From Alphaproteobacteria bacterium (GTDB taxonomy: Bacteria; Pseudomonadota; Alphaproteobacteria; Rhizobiales; Aestuariivirgaceae): 10,484 nucleotides of DNA. The notes beneath the pieces were generated by a model. The model was given only the letters and a program-made list of their open reading frames with translations. It did not search any database and was not told the origin of the DNA. The stretch lies in NCBI GenBank assembly GCA_020441605.1, contig JAGRLX010000262.1:1-10484 (forward strand), written 5' to 3'. The translations under genes and the position numbers were made by a program. Positions 1 through 5,708 of the stretch are shown here, one piece after another; the stretch's first letter is position 1; the number at the start of each line of letters is the position of its first letter.

Positions 1-109
1 CGGGCGGCGCATCGGGCAAATCCACTGAACTTGCGCCAAGCCTAGCCAGCGGCGCCTGAATCGGCCCTGAGCGGGACATTCATCCGCCATTCACGTCGGG
101 GACTTGACG

Positions 110-661
110 ATGGCCCGCCACCCGTGCCCCATGACTGGCATGCCGAAGCCCGTCATCATCGAGAACCAGCCTTTCTGGGCCAAGATACTCACCCTGTTCT
201 GGGCCGCCGAAATGCTGTTCGGCGCGGTTCTGGCGGGGGTTGGCGCGACCTGGCTCGGCGGGCCGGACGGCTGGCCCGGAGCCGCCGTCATGGTGGTTGG
301 GCTGCTGCTGGTGATGGCCGGCGCCATGATGGCGGACATCTCGTGGCGGATTGCGCGCCTGGCCGGCCCCGCCATCGAAATGACGCCACAAGGCCTCCGT
401 GACCGCCGCCTCTCCGATGTCATGATGCCGTGGCACGACCTGGACTGGCGGCTGGTCTTCAACGGCAAGTCCCACAGTCTCCAGTTCGACCTGCGCCCCG
501 CACTGCGCAATCAAGTCAGGCTGACCTGGGCACATGCCCTGATGGCGGCTCTCAACCGTTTGTTCCGCTACCCGGAATTCACCATCCTGACGCTGGGAAC
601 GGGCATGAGCGCAGCCGGAATTGCCGAACACATGCGAAGCTTCCGGCCGGACAGGAATTGA
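110..661 (+). CDS. Two-helix membrane protein with PH-like C-terminal domain, unknown function
   Basis: 183 residues from ATG 110. Two hydrophobic segments (about residues 26-48 and 56-78) form a helical hairpin. They are followed by a soluble tail whose beginning reads as a short strand, then MTPQGLRDRR, then a stretch ending PWHDLDW (about residues 91-113). This layout, a membrane hairpin followed by an 'x-T-x-x-G-(I/L)-x-D-R ... P-W-x-D-(I/L)' block, resembles small bacterial membrane proteins with a pleckstrin-like fold such as the STM3941 type; that assignment is from pattern memory only. The soluble part probably faces the cytoplasm. A GGGGA (98-102) lies 7 bases before ATG 110. An in-frame TTG at 104 is too close to that site, and ATGs at 131 and 140 remain possible. 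It seems monocistronic, with 162 bases to the next gene. The 109 bases upstream show no convincing gene end or promoter. Real gene likely, function unknown. Confidence 0.75.
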   Translation: MARHPCPMTGMPKPVIIENQPFWAKILTLFWAAEMLFGAVLAGVGATWLGGPDGWPGAAVMVVGLLLVMAGAMMADISWRIARLAGPAIEMTPQGLRDRRLSDVMMPWHDLDWRLVFNGKSHSLQFDLRPALRNQVRLTWAHALMAALNRLFRYPEFTILTLGTGMSAAGIAEHMRSFRPDRN

Positions 662-701
662 CGTGACAGCATGCAGACTGCACACATTTCCGCCAGATTG
701 C

Positions 702-730
702 TTGACAATTCACCAACCAGGTAGTTTCTT
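702..730 (+). promoter_or_regulatory. Weak candidate promoter for the permease unit
   Basis: The 162-base gap ahead of the four-gene membrane unit must hold its promoter if the unit is transcribed on its own. It contains a perfect TTGACA at 702-707. At 17 bases spacing the -10 position is TTTCTT (725-730), only 3 of 6 matches to TATAAT, so this is a poor sigma-70 promoter. The rest of the gap shows no strong hairpin or repeat. A strong ribosome binding site, GGGAGG (811-816), lies 7 bases before ATG 824. Confidence 0.25.
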
Positions 731-823
731 CCCGCTTAACAAAATTGCCCCTCGGAACAACGACTCACTGGGGCGGGCACGCAACCTGAGGGGAAAACAA
801 GCGGGCCTGCGGGAGGATTAACA

Positions 824-1111
824 ATGTCTGACCTCAATCAGCGGATTGAGGCCATGTACCGTTCCGATGTGCGCGGTGCATGGCTCTTGGTCGTGCTACT
901 CTGGATCGTCATACTCTTCGTCCTGATCATGTCCTGGCCCTACATCCCCGATGCGGGTGTGCGGACAGTCGTGCTGATCGCGGCGGCGGCGGTACTGATC
1001 TTCAACACCGCCTCGATCGCCGCGATGGTCAAGCACTACGCCGAAGACAAGGAGTTCATCTATGGCCTCGATATCAAGCATCTCGATGCCATGAAGGGCC
1101 ATAAGCACTAG
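824..1111 (+). CDS. Small two-helix membrane protein, first gene of the APC permease unit
   Basis: 95 residues. The short charged N-terminus (residues 1-18) is followed by two clear hydrophobic segments, about residues 19-38 and 46-68, joined by a short turn (PYIPDAG). The tail of about 27 residues is soluble, with KEFIYGLDIKHLDAMKGHKH rich in Lys and His. GGGAGG at 811-816 with 7 bases spacing fixes the start. It begins a tightly packed unit: the next ATG is 9 bases after its stop, and an APC permease ends the unit. I do not recognise the family. Its position suggests an accessory or regulatory subunit of the permease, but that is inference from context alone; an independent small membrane protein is also possible. 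That the gene is real is well supported by its ribosome site, spacing and hydrophobic pattern. Confidence 0.8.
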   Translation: MSDLNQRIEAMYRSDVRGAWLLVVLLWIVILFVLIMSWPYIPDAGVRTVVLIAAAAVLIFNTASIAAMVKHYAEDKEFIYGLDIKHLDAMKGHKH

Positions 1112-1120
1112 GGGGCGGAC

Positions 1121-1504
1121 ATGGCAAAATACACACCACCCGAACAATCCAAGACGATGCAGGTCGTCGACATCATCTTTCTGGTCATCGCCATCTTCGC
1201 CGCCCTGTGGCTGCCCTTGCAGGCCGGATGGGCTGGCGCGGCCAAGAACATCGATGCCATAGAGAACCCGACCTGGGAGGCGCTGAAACAGACGCCGGCC
1301 ATGGTCGAGCAATGGGTAAAGCTGGGCTTTGCCGACGCGGCCGCCGCCCATGACATCATCCAGAGCAAGTTCCACTATGCCATCGACTGGATCCAGCTCA
1401 TCATCATGGCCATTGTCCTCATTGGCTATTTCGTCTTTCTCTTCCGCGCCTCCGACAAGGAGTATCGCGAGGTGATCGACGAGAAGTTCAACGGCAAGAA
1501 GTGA
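1121..1504 (+). CDS. Small two-helix membrane protein, second gene of the APC permease unit
   Basis: 127 residues. There is a hydrophobic segment at about residues 14-35 and a second at about 88-108. Between them lies a loop of about 50 residues containing NIDAIENPTWEALKQ and EQWVKLGFADAAAAHD, which reads as amphipathic helix and probably sits outside the membrane on one side. The C-terminal tail, RASDKEYREVIDEKFNGKK, is strongly charged and soluble. The purine-rich GGGGGCGGA just before ATG 1121 is a weak ribosome site, so translation may be coupled to the preceding gene, whose stop ends 9 bases upstream. The next gene begins 11 bases after its stop. No family recognised. By context it is a candidate accessory subunit of the permease. 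Confidence 0.8.
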   Translation: MAKYTPPEQSKTMQVVDIIFLVIAIFAALWLPLQAGWAGAAKNIDAIENPTWEALKQTPAMVEQWVKLGFADAAAAHDIIQSKFHYAIDWIQLIIMAIVLIGYFVFLFRASDKEYREVIDEKFNGKK

Positions 1505-1515
1505 GGAGATAGACC

Positions 1516-1677
1516 ATGTGGGTGACCCTTTCCTATCTCTGCTGGGCCGGCTCCGCGGTACTTGCCGCATGGATGCTGTTCGACTGGTTCAAGACCGACA
1601 CCACTTATTCGGAAGAAACGCTGACCTCTTCGCGCGAAGGCGAAATCGAGGCGTCGTCCGAAAAGCATCAGATCTGA
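1516..1677 (+). CDS. 53-residue single-helix membrane protein, third gene of the APC permease unit
   Basis: A short gene of 54 codons including the stop. The N-terminal hydrophobic segment (about residues 3-25, starting WVTLSYLCWAG and ending near WMLFDWF) is followed by an acidic, Ser/Thr-rich soluble tail containing YSEETL, REGEIE and ending EKHQI. AGGAG at 1504-1508 overlaps the preceding stop codon and lies 7 bases before ATG 1516. The next gene's AGGAGG begins at this gene's own final base. The two well-placed ribosome sites at both ends, the fixed spacing and the helix-plus-tail layout argue that this is a real gene and not filler. It resembles the single-helix small subunits that accompany some transporters, but no family is recognised, and a role with the permease is inferred from position only. 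Confidence 0.75.
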   Translation: MWVTLSYLCWAGSAVLAAWMLFDWFKTDTTYSEETLTSSREGEIEASSEKHQI

Positions 1678-1687
1678 GGAGGCTATA

Positions 1688-3082
1688 ATGGCTCAAGCTG
1701 CGGCCTCTTCGGCCCCTATCGAAAAAGTCTCGCTACTGCGCGTACTCGGCCCCGCCCATGTCTGGGCGCTGGGTGTGGGCATCGTGCTGGTGGGCGAGTT
1801 CACCGGCTGGAACTTCTCGGCCGACAAGGGCGGCGCCCTCGCGGCCCTGATCGTCTGCTGGGTGATCGGCCTGCTCTATACCTCGGTCGCCATGATCGAC
1901 TCGGAAGTGACCTCCACGGTCGCCGCCGCCGGTGGCCAATATGCGCAAGCCAAGCACATCGTCGGGCCACTGATGGCCTTCAACGTGGCGCTCTACCTGG
2001 TCTTTGCCTACACCATGCTGGAGGTGTCCGACTCCATTCTTGTGGGTGACCTCATCGTCTCCCGTGCCGGCGTGGAGGGGCTCGAACGACACGCCTTCGT
2101 GGTCTTCACCATCGTCGTGCTCGCCTGGCTTAACTACCGCGGCGTGCTGATGACGCTGAACGTGAACTTCGTCATCACGGCCCTCGCCTACATCTCCATC
2201 GTGGTCCTGTTCTTCTCGGTAAGCCCCTGGAGTCAGGGCGTGGTGCTGCGCCTCAACGAAATGGTGACACCCGACAACGCGCTTCCCTATGGCTGGATCG
2301 GCGTCATCGCCGCCTTCCAGTTCGGCATCTGGTACTACCTCGGCATTGAGGGAACGACCCAGGCCGCCGAAGAAGTGCGTTCCCCCGCCCGGTCGCTGCC
2401 CTATGGCACCATGGCCGGCATGATTACGCTCCTGATCGCCGCAGCCCTGACCTGGTATGTCTGCGCTTCGCTGATGCCGTGGGAATACCTGGGCTACACC
2501 TTCTTCCCGCTGGCCGACGCCGGCCGGTTGACGGGCTCGGCCTTCCTCGAGTTCCTGCTCTTCTGGGGTACGGTGCTCTCGGCGGTGGCCTCGGCCAACG
2601 GTTGCATCAACGATGCGGCACGCGCCTGGTTCTCGCTCGGCCGCGACCGCTATCTGCCGACCTGGTTCTCGGCGGTGCATCCGAAGTACAGGACGCCCTA
2701 CCGGTCGATCCTGTTCCTGCTGCCGATCGCCCTGGCCTTCGCCTATATCGCGGACCTCAACCAGGCGATCACCTTCTCGATCCTGTCGGGCGTGCTGCAG
2801 TACACCTTCATGAGCATCAACATCATCATGTTCAGGAACAAGTGGCCGCTGGGATCGATCCGCCGCGGATATACCCATCCCTTCCATCCGCTGCCGGCGA
2901 TCGTGCTGTTCGTGCTCTGCGTGATCACCTTCTTCGCGATCTTCCTGGGCTTCGGCTCGCAGTTGACCGCGATGGTGGTGTTCTACGTGGTGGTGTCGCT
3001 GTGGTTCCACTTCTACCGCTACCAGTATGTGCGGCGTGGCGACCAGTTCACCATGCCGTGGCCCAAGCCACGCGGCTACTGA
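1688..3082 (+). CDS. APC-superfamily permease, ethanolamine/amino-acid permease-like
   Basis: 464 residues, a usual length for APC carriers, with about 12 hydrophobic segments from residue 23 to 443. The first helix has the broken-helix, substrate-site pattern GIVLVGEFTGWNF (31-43), close to the 'G-E-(Y/F)-x-G-W-N' of ethanolamine permeases. Further signs are EVTSTVAAAGGQYAQA (73-88), equivalent to the family's 'E-L-x-S-x-x-P-x-A-G-G-x-Y'; GIEGTTQAAEEVRSPARSLP (219-238), the conserved block after helix 6; and ARAWFSLGRDRYLP (311-324), the usual motif of the loop after helix 8. It should carry an amine or amino acid across the inner membrane with a cation or by exchange. The substrate cannot be read from the sequence. 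AGGAGG (1677-1682) with 5 bases spacing sets the start. It is the last gene of a unit with three small membrane proteins, and a hairpin follows 21 bases after the stop. Confidence 0.9.
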   Translation: MAQAAASSAPIEKVSLLRVLGPAHVWALGVGIVLVGEFTGWNFSADKGGALAALIVCWVIGLLYTSVAMIDSEVTSTVAAAGGQYAQAKHIVGPLMAFNVALYLVFAYTMLEVSDSILVGDLIVSRAGVEGLERHAFVVFTIVVLAWLNYRGVLMTLNVNFVITALAYISIVVLFFSVSPWSQGVVLRLNEMVTPDNALPYGWIGVIAAFQFGIWYYLGIEGTTQAAEEVRSPARSLPYGTMAGMITLLIAAALTWYVCASLMPWEYLGYTFFPLADAGRLTGSAFLEFLLFWGTVLSAVASANGCINDAARAWFSLGRDRYLPTWFSAVHPKYRTPYRSILFLLPIALAFAYIADLNQAITFSILSGVLQYTFMSINIIMFRNKWPLGSIRRGYTHPFHPLPAIVLFVLCVITFFAIFLGFGSQLTAMVVFYVVVSLWFHFYRYQYVRRGDQFTMPWPKPRGY

Positions 3083-3103
3083 GGATAACCCGAGAAATGG
3101 CAG

Positions 3104-3126
3104 TGGCCCGCCCTCGCGGCGGGCCA
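3104..3126 (+). terminator. Hairpin after the permease unit, terminator-like without a T-run
   Basis: Perfect 9-bp inverted repeat, TGGCCCGCC (3104-3112) and GGCGGGCCA (3118-3126), with a 5-base loop CTCGC. It starts 21 bases after the permease stop. The bases after it (TATGCTTGTTG) are only moderately T-rich, so it may act as a poor intrinsic terminator, a 3'-end stabiliser, or with Rho. It lies before ATG 3142, which supports that start over the in-frame ATG at 3097. Confidence 0.5.
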
Positions 3127-3141
3127 TATGCTTGTTGCACC

Positions 3142-3822
3142 ATGTGGCAGACCATTTTCAGCATCGTCGCGGCCCTGGGTCTCTCGGCCCTGCTGGCGCG
3201 GCAGTTCCTCGATGCCTTGGCACGGCAGAAGGCCGAACCCATCGGGCTGTTCGGCGAGATCCTGCCGCTGCTCGCCAATGCCCGGCTGGACGATCCCCGC
3301 ACAGCCGGCGTTCACCGGCTCATCGGCGACTATCAGGGCCTGCCGGTGCAGGTGCAGACCGTGGTCGATACCCTTGCCGTGCGCAAGCTGCCCAGCCTGT
3401 GGCTGATGGTGACGATACCGGTTCCCCTTCCCGTGACCGCAATCTTCGACCTGATGATGCGGCCCTCTGGGCCCACCAGCTTCTCCAACTTCGACCATCT
3501 GCCCGAGACCGTCGAACGGCCCGCCGATTTCCCCGAACATGCCGTGATCCGAACCGACGACTCCACCCACATGGTACCCGCCCATGTGGTGCGGCCGCAC
3601 CTTGCGCCTTTTTTCGACACCCGCGCCAAGGAACTGCTGATCAGCCCCAAGGGCATCCGCATGGTGGTCCAGATTGGTGAAGGCGACCGGGCCCGCTATG
3701 GCGTCTTCCGCCAGGCCTCCTTCGCCGGGGCACGCGTGGAGGCCGAGACGCTGCGCGACGTCCTCGACCGGCTGATCGCGATCAGACAAGATATCGAAAC
3801 CTGGCACAGGACCACGTCATGA
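3142..3822 (+). CDS. Hypothetical protein with one N-terminal membrane helix
   Basis: 226 residues from ATG 3142. An N-terminal hydrophobic stretch (about residues 3-20, IFSIVAALGLSALLA) is followed directly by charged sequence, which suggests a membrane anchor more than a cleaved signal. The rest is soluble: VHRLIGDYQGLPVQVQTVVDTLAVRKLP (57-84) reads as alternating strands, SLWLMVTIPVPLPV follows, and the C-terminus (about 200-220) is helical. The pattern 'I-x-G-x-Y-x-G-x-P-V-x-V-(Q)-T' recalls small beta-rich domains, but I do not recognise a family. The start is uncertain: ATG 3097 is in frame, but it would put a strong hairpin inside the coding sequence and add a low-complexity N-terminus. 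ATG 3142 has no clear ribosome site. The stop overlaps the next ATG (ATGA), so the two genes are translationally coupled and probably functionally linked. Confidence 0.7.
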   Translation: MWQTIFSIVAALGLSALLARQFLDALARQKAEPIGLFGEILPLLANARLDDPRTAGVHRLIGDYQGLPVQVQTVVDTLAVRKLPSLWLMVTIPVPLPVTAIFDLMMRPSGPTSFSNFDHLPETVERPADFPEHAVIRTDDSTHMVPAHVVRPHLAPFFDTRAKELLISPKGIRMVVQIGEGDRARYGVFRQASFAGARVEAETLRDVLDRLIAIRQDIETWHRTTS

Positions 3823-4112
3823 CCGACAAGCCACGCAATCCCTACGCCGTGCTCGCTGCCGCCCTGATCTTGCCGGGCGCCGGTCATGCGTTGCTCGGCA
3901 GGGCACAGCGCGGACTGATGTTCCTGTTCTTCACCGTCATTCTCGGATGGATCAGCCTGCGTATCATGCCGCCCGACGCGAGCTTCTTCACCCGGCATGT
4001 GGGCGGCATCTTCATCTACGGCCTGTCGGTCATCGACTCCTACAAGACAGCCAGGATCGCCTGGGAAAAATGGCGCTATGCCCAGGCCCACGGCGGCAGC
4101 GAACATCATTAG
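3819..4112 (+). CDS. Small membrane protein, partner of the preceding gene
   Basis: 97 residues. It starts in an ATGA overlap with the 226-residue gene. Its N-terminal half reads LILPGAGHALLGRAQRGLMF (residues 16-35) and then a hydrophobic segment to about residue 48. The 'P-G-x-G-(H/Q)-x-x-x-G-x-x-x-R-G' pattern is typical of small membrane proteins of the TM2-like class, in which a turn with Pro-Gly links two helices. A second hydrophobic segment covers about residues 61-74 (VGGIFIYGLSVIDS). The tail is charged and ends GGSEHH. Function unknown. The overlap with the upstream gene suggests a membrane pair. A hairpin 10 bases downstream closes the unit. The likeness to TM2-like proteins is a memory-based impression and could be convergent. 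Confidence 0.75.
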   Translation: MTDKPRNPYAVLAAALILPGAGHALLGRAQRGLMFLFFTVILGWISLRIMPPDASFFTRHVGGIFIYGLSVIDSYKTARIAWEKWRYAQAHGGSEHH

Positions 4113-4121
4113 CCCTGTCGC

Positions 4122-4141
4122 ATGCTCCGCCTGCGGAGCAT
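4122..4141 (+). terminator. Hairpin after the 226/97-residue gene pair
   Basis: Perfect inverted repeat, ATGCTCCGC (4122-4130) and GCGGAGCAT (4133-4141), with a 2-base centre, so in practice an 8-bp stem with a 4-base loop. It begins 10 bases after the stop of the 97-residue gene. No T-run follows (CGGCGGCAACG), so it is either a Rho-assisted 3' end or an RNA-stabilising structure. It separates this pair from hss. Confidence 0.5.
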
Positions 4142-4241
4142 CGGCGGCAACGCCCCCCGGTGTAAAGTTTTTCTGTAACTGCCTGGCCATTTCCTCTAAA
4201 CGGCCACGCGTTGACAATCTTTTCACAGGAGTTCCGATGAA
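4142..4241 (+). promoter_or_regulatory. Leader and probable promoter region of hss
   Basis: This stretch follows the hairpin and precedes hss. It is less GC-rich than its surroundings, containing GTGTAAAGTTTTTCTGTAAC (4160-4179), as promoter regions in GC-rich genomes often are. TCTAAA at 4195-4200 matches 4 of 6 bases of a -10 box, but no good -35 box sits at the right distance. A perfect TTGACA at 4211-4216 has no matching -10. A short inverted repeat TGGCC (4184-4188)/GGCCA (4202-4206) flanks the TCTAAA and could be an operator, but such 5-bp arms arise easily by chance. The ribosome site AGGAG is at 4227-4231. Confidence 0.3.
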
Positions 4242-4245
4242 ATGA
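4237..4245 (+). other. Two-codon ATG-AAA-TGA reading frame overlapping the hss start
   Basis: ATG AAA TGA at 4237-4245 overlaps ATG 4242 of hss in another frame. AGGAG (4227-4231) is 5 bases from the first ATG and 10 from the second, so the first is spaced at least as well. A ribosome starting at 4237 would make Met-Lys and stop with its A/P sites over the hss start. It may be chance, or a minimal start-stop element that adjusts hss translation. Confidence 0.35.
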
Positions 4246-5672
4246 CCAATTGGCCCGTGCACGCCACCTGGACCGGCCCCATCGTGATGATCGGCTTCGG
4301 CTCGATCGGCCGGGGAACACTTCCGCTCATCTTGCGTCACATAAAGTGTGACCGGAGCCGGATCACCGTCATCGACCCAGATGCGTCCAAAAGCCAATTG
4401 GCCGAGAGCCAGGGCGTCGCTTTCGTCAAGGAAGCCATTACCAAGCGAAATCACAAGGCAGTGTTGAAGCCCCTGCTCAACGCCGGCCCCGGCCCCGCTC
4501 TTATCGTGAACCTTTCTGTCGATGTTGGCAGCCTCGACATCATGCGCCTGGCGCGCGAAACCAGCGCGCTCTACATCGACACCGTGATCGAACCTTGGCC
4601 TGGCTTCTACTACAACGCCAAACTTGGCCACGCCGAGCGCTCGAACTACATGCTGCGTGAAGGCCTCCTGGCCTTGAAGCGCGAACTGGGAAGCGGTCCC
4701 ACTGCCGTATCCTGTTGCGGCGCCAATCCAGGTATGGTCTCCTGGTTCGTCAAGAAGGCCCTGATGGATATCGTGCGCGACACCGGCCTGAAGGCCAAGG
4801 AACCTGCCAGCCGGGAGGGCTGGGCCAAGCTGATGAAGCGGGTTGGCGTCAAGGGCATCCATGTGGCCGAGCGCGACACCCAGCGCGCCAGGACACCCAA
4901 GCCGCTCGACGTGTTCATCAACACTTGGTCCGTAGACGGATTTATTTCCGAAGGCCTGCAACCGGCTGAGCTCGGCTGGGGTACCCATGAAAAGAAGCTG
5001 CCGGTCGGCGGCAAAAAGCACAAGACCGGATGCGGTGCTGCCATTTACATCGAACGCCCCGGCGCCGATACGAGGGTACGTACCTGGACCCCGACCCAGG
5101 GCCCTCACTTTGGCTATCTGGTCACCCACAACGAGGCCATCTCGATTGCCGACTTCTTCACCGTGAAGGATGGCCGCAAGACGGCATACCGTCCCACCTG
5201 CCACTATGCCTATCACCCCTGCAACGACGCGATCCTGTCCTGGCACGAGTTGCTGGGCGCCGGCGGCAAACGTCAGTCGCAATGGGACATCCTCGACGAA
5301 AAGGAAATCGTCGACGGCATGGACGAGCTCGGCGTCCTGCTCTACGGCCACAAGAAAAACGCCTATTGGTATGGCTCGCAACTCACCATCGAGGAGGCCC
5401 GCAAACTGGCACCCTACCAGAACGCCACCGGACTGCAGGTCACCTCGGCCGTTCTGGCCGGCATGGTCTGGGCCATCGAAAATCCCGCGGCCGGGATCGT
5501 CGAGACCGACGAGATGGATTACCGGCGCTGCCTCGAGGTGCAGCGGCCCTACCTCGGGCCGCTCCAGGGCTTCTATACCGACTGGACCCCCCTCAAGGCG
5601 GTAGGCGACCTTTTCGAAACCGATCTCGACCGCCGCGACCACTGGCAATTCCAGAACATCATCGTGCGATAA
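4242..5672 (+). CDS. hss: Homospermidine synthase
   Basis: 476 residues, almost the size of the Blastochloris viridis enzyme (EC 2.5.1.44). It forms sym-homospermidine in the cytoplasm from two putrescines (or spermidine plus putrescine), using NAD+ as a prosthetic hydride carrier. A Rossmann fingerprint opens the protein: IVMIGFGSIGRG (14-25), with the acidic strand end ITVIDPD (41-47). Residues I recall as active-site positions in the B. viridis enzyme all occur here at the same numbers: Asp94, Glu117, Asn162, Glu210, Trp229 (the cation-pi gate), Glu237 and His296. This agreement also supports ATG 4242. The C-terminal part (about 330-476) looks intact. The gene has its own leader and stands between two hairpins, so it is probably monocistronic. 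An APC permease 1.2 kb upstream could feed it an amine, but the units are separate and this is speculation. The identity is very secure. Confidence 0.97.
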   Translation: MTNWPVHATWTGPIVMIGFGSIGRGTLPLILRHIKCDRSRITVIDPDASKSQLAESQGVAFVKEAITKRNHKAVLKPLLNAGPGPALIVNLSVDVGSLDIMRLARETSALYIDTVIEPWPGFYYNAKLGHAERSNYMLREGLLALKRELGSGPTAVSCCGANPGMVSWFVKKALMDIVRDTGLKAKEPASREGWAKLMKRVGVKGIHVAERDTQRARTPKPLDVFINTWSVDGFISEGLQPAELGWGTHEKKLPVGGKKHKTGCGAAIYIERPGADTRVRTWTPTQGPHFGYLVTHNEAISIADFFTVKDGRKTAYRPTCHYAYHPCNDAILSWHELLGAGGKRQSQWDILDEKEIVDGMDELGVLLYGHKKNAYWYGSQLTIEEARKLAPYQNATGLQVTSAVLAGMVWAIENPAAGIVETDEMDYRRCLEVQRPYLGPLQGFYTDWTPLKAVGDLFETDLDRRDHWQFQNIIVR

Positions 5673-5676
5673 CACC

Positions 5677-5708
5677 ATGGCGCCCGATGCGGTAACATCG
5701 GGCGCCAT
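5677..5708 (+). terminator. Perfect 13-bp hairpin between hss and the binding-protein gene
   Basis: ATGGCGCCCGATG (5677-5689), loop CGGTAA, CATCGGGCGCCAT (5696-5708). It begins 4 bases after the hss stop and lacks a following T-run. As an hss 3'-end structure it would be very stable. Its distal arm ends on the first two bases of the next gene's ATG (5707-5709), so in a read-through transcript it would also hide that start. It could serve as a terminator, a translational switch or both. Confidence 0.65.

Noticed and set aside
3..59. Frame reading GGASGKST, resembling a Walker A motif, then stopping at 57-59
   Set aside because: A P-loop so near a protein's end would be abnormal, and only 18 codons are visible at the edge. 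Most likely chance, though the tail of an outside gene cannot be excluded.
1733..3127. A 464-codon open frame on the - strand opposite the APC permease
   Set aside because: Same length as the permease and composed of reversed GC-rich codons (His, Arg, Glu, Gly runs). No recognisable domain, and the permease is clear.
2479..3141. Upstream extension of the 226-residue gene through the end of the permease gene
   Set aside because: The frame is open by chance inside the permease. The translated part there is low complexity, and the real protein starts at a hydrophobic helix after the hairpin.
4211..4216. Perfect TTGACA as the hss promoter -35 box
   Set aside because: At normal spacing the -10 box would fall on the start codon region (CCGATG), which does not resemble TATAAT and would leave no room for the ribosome site.
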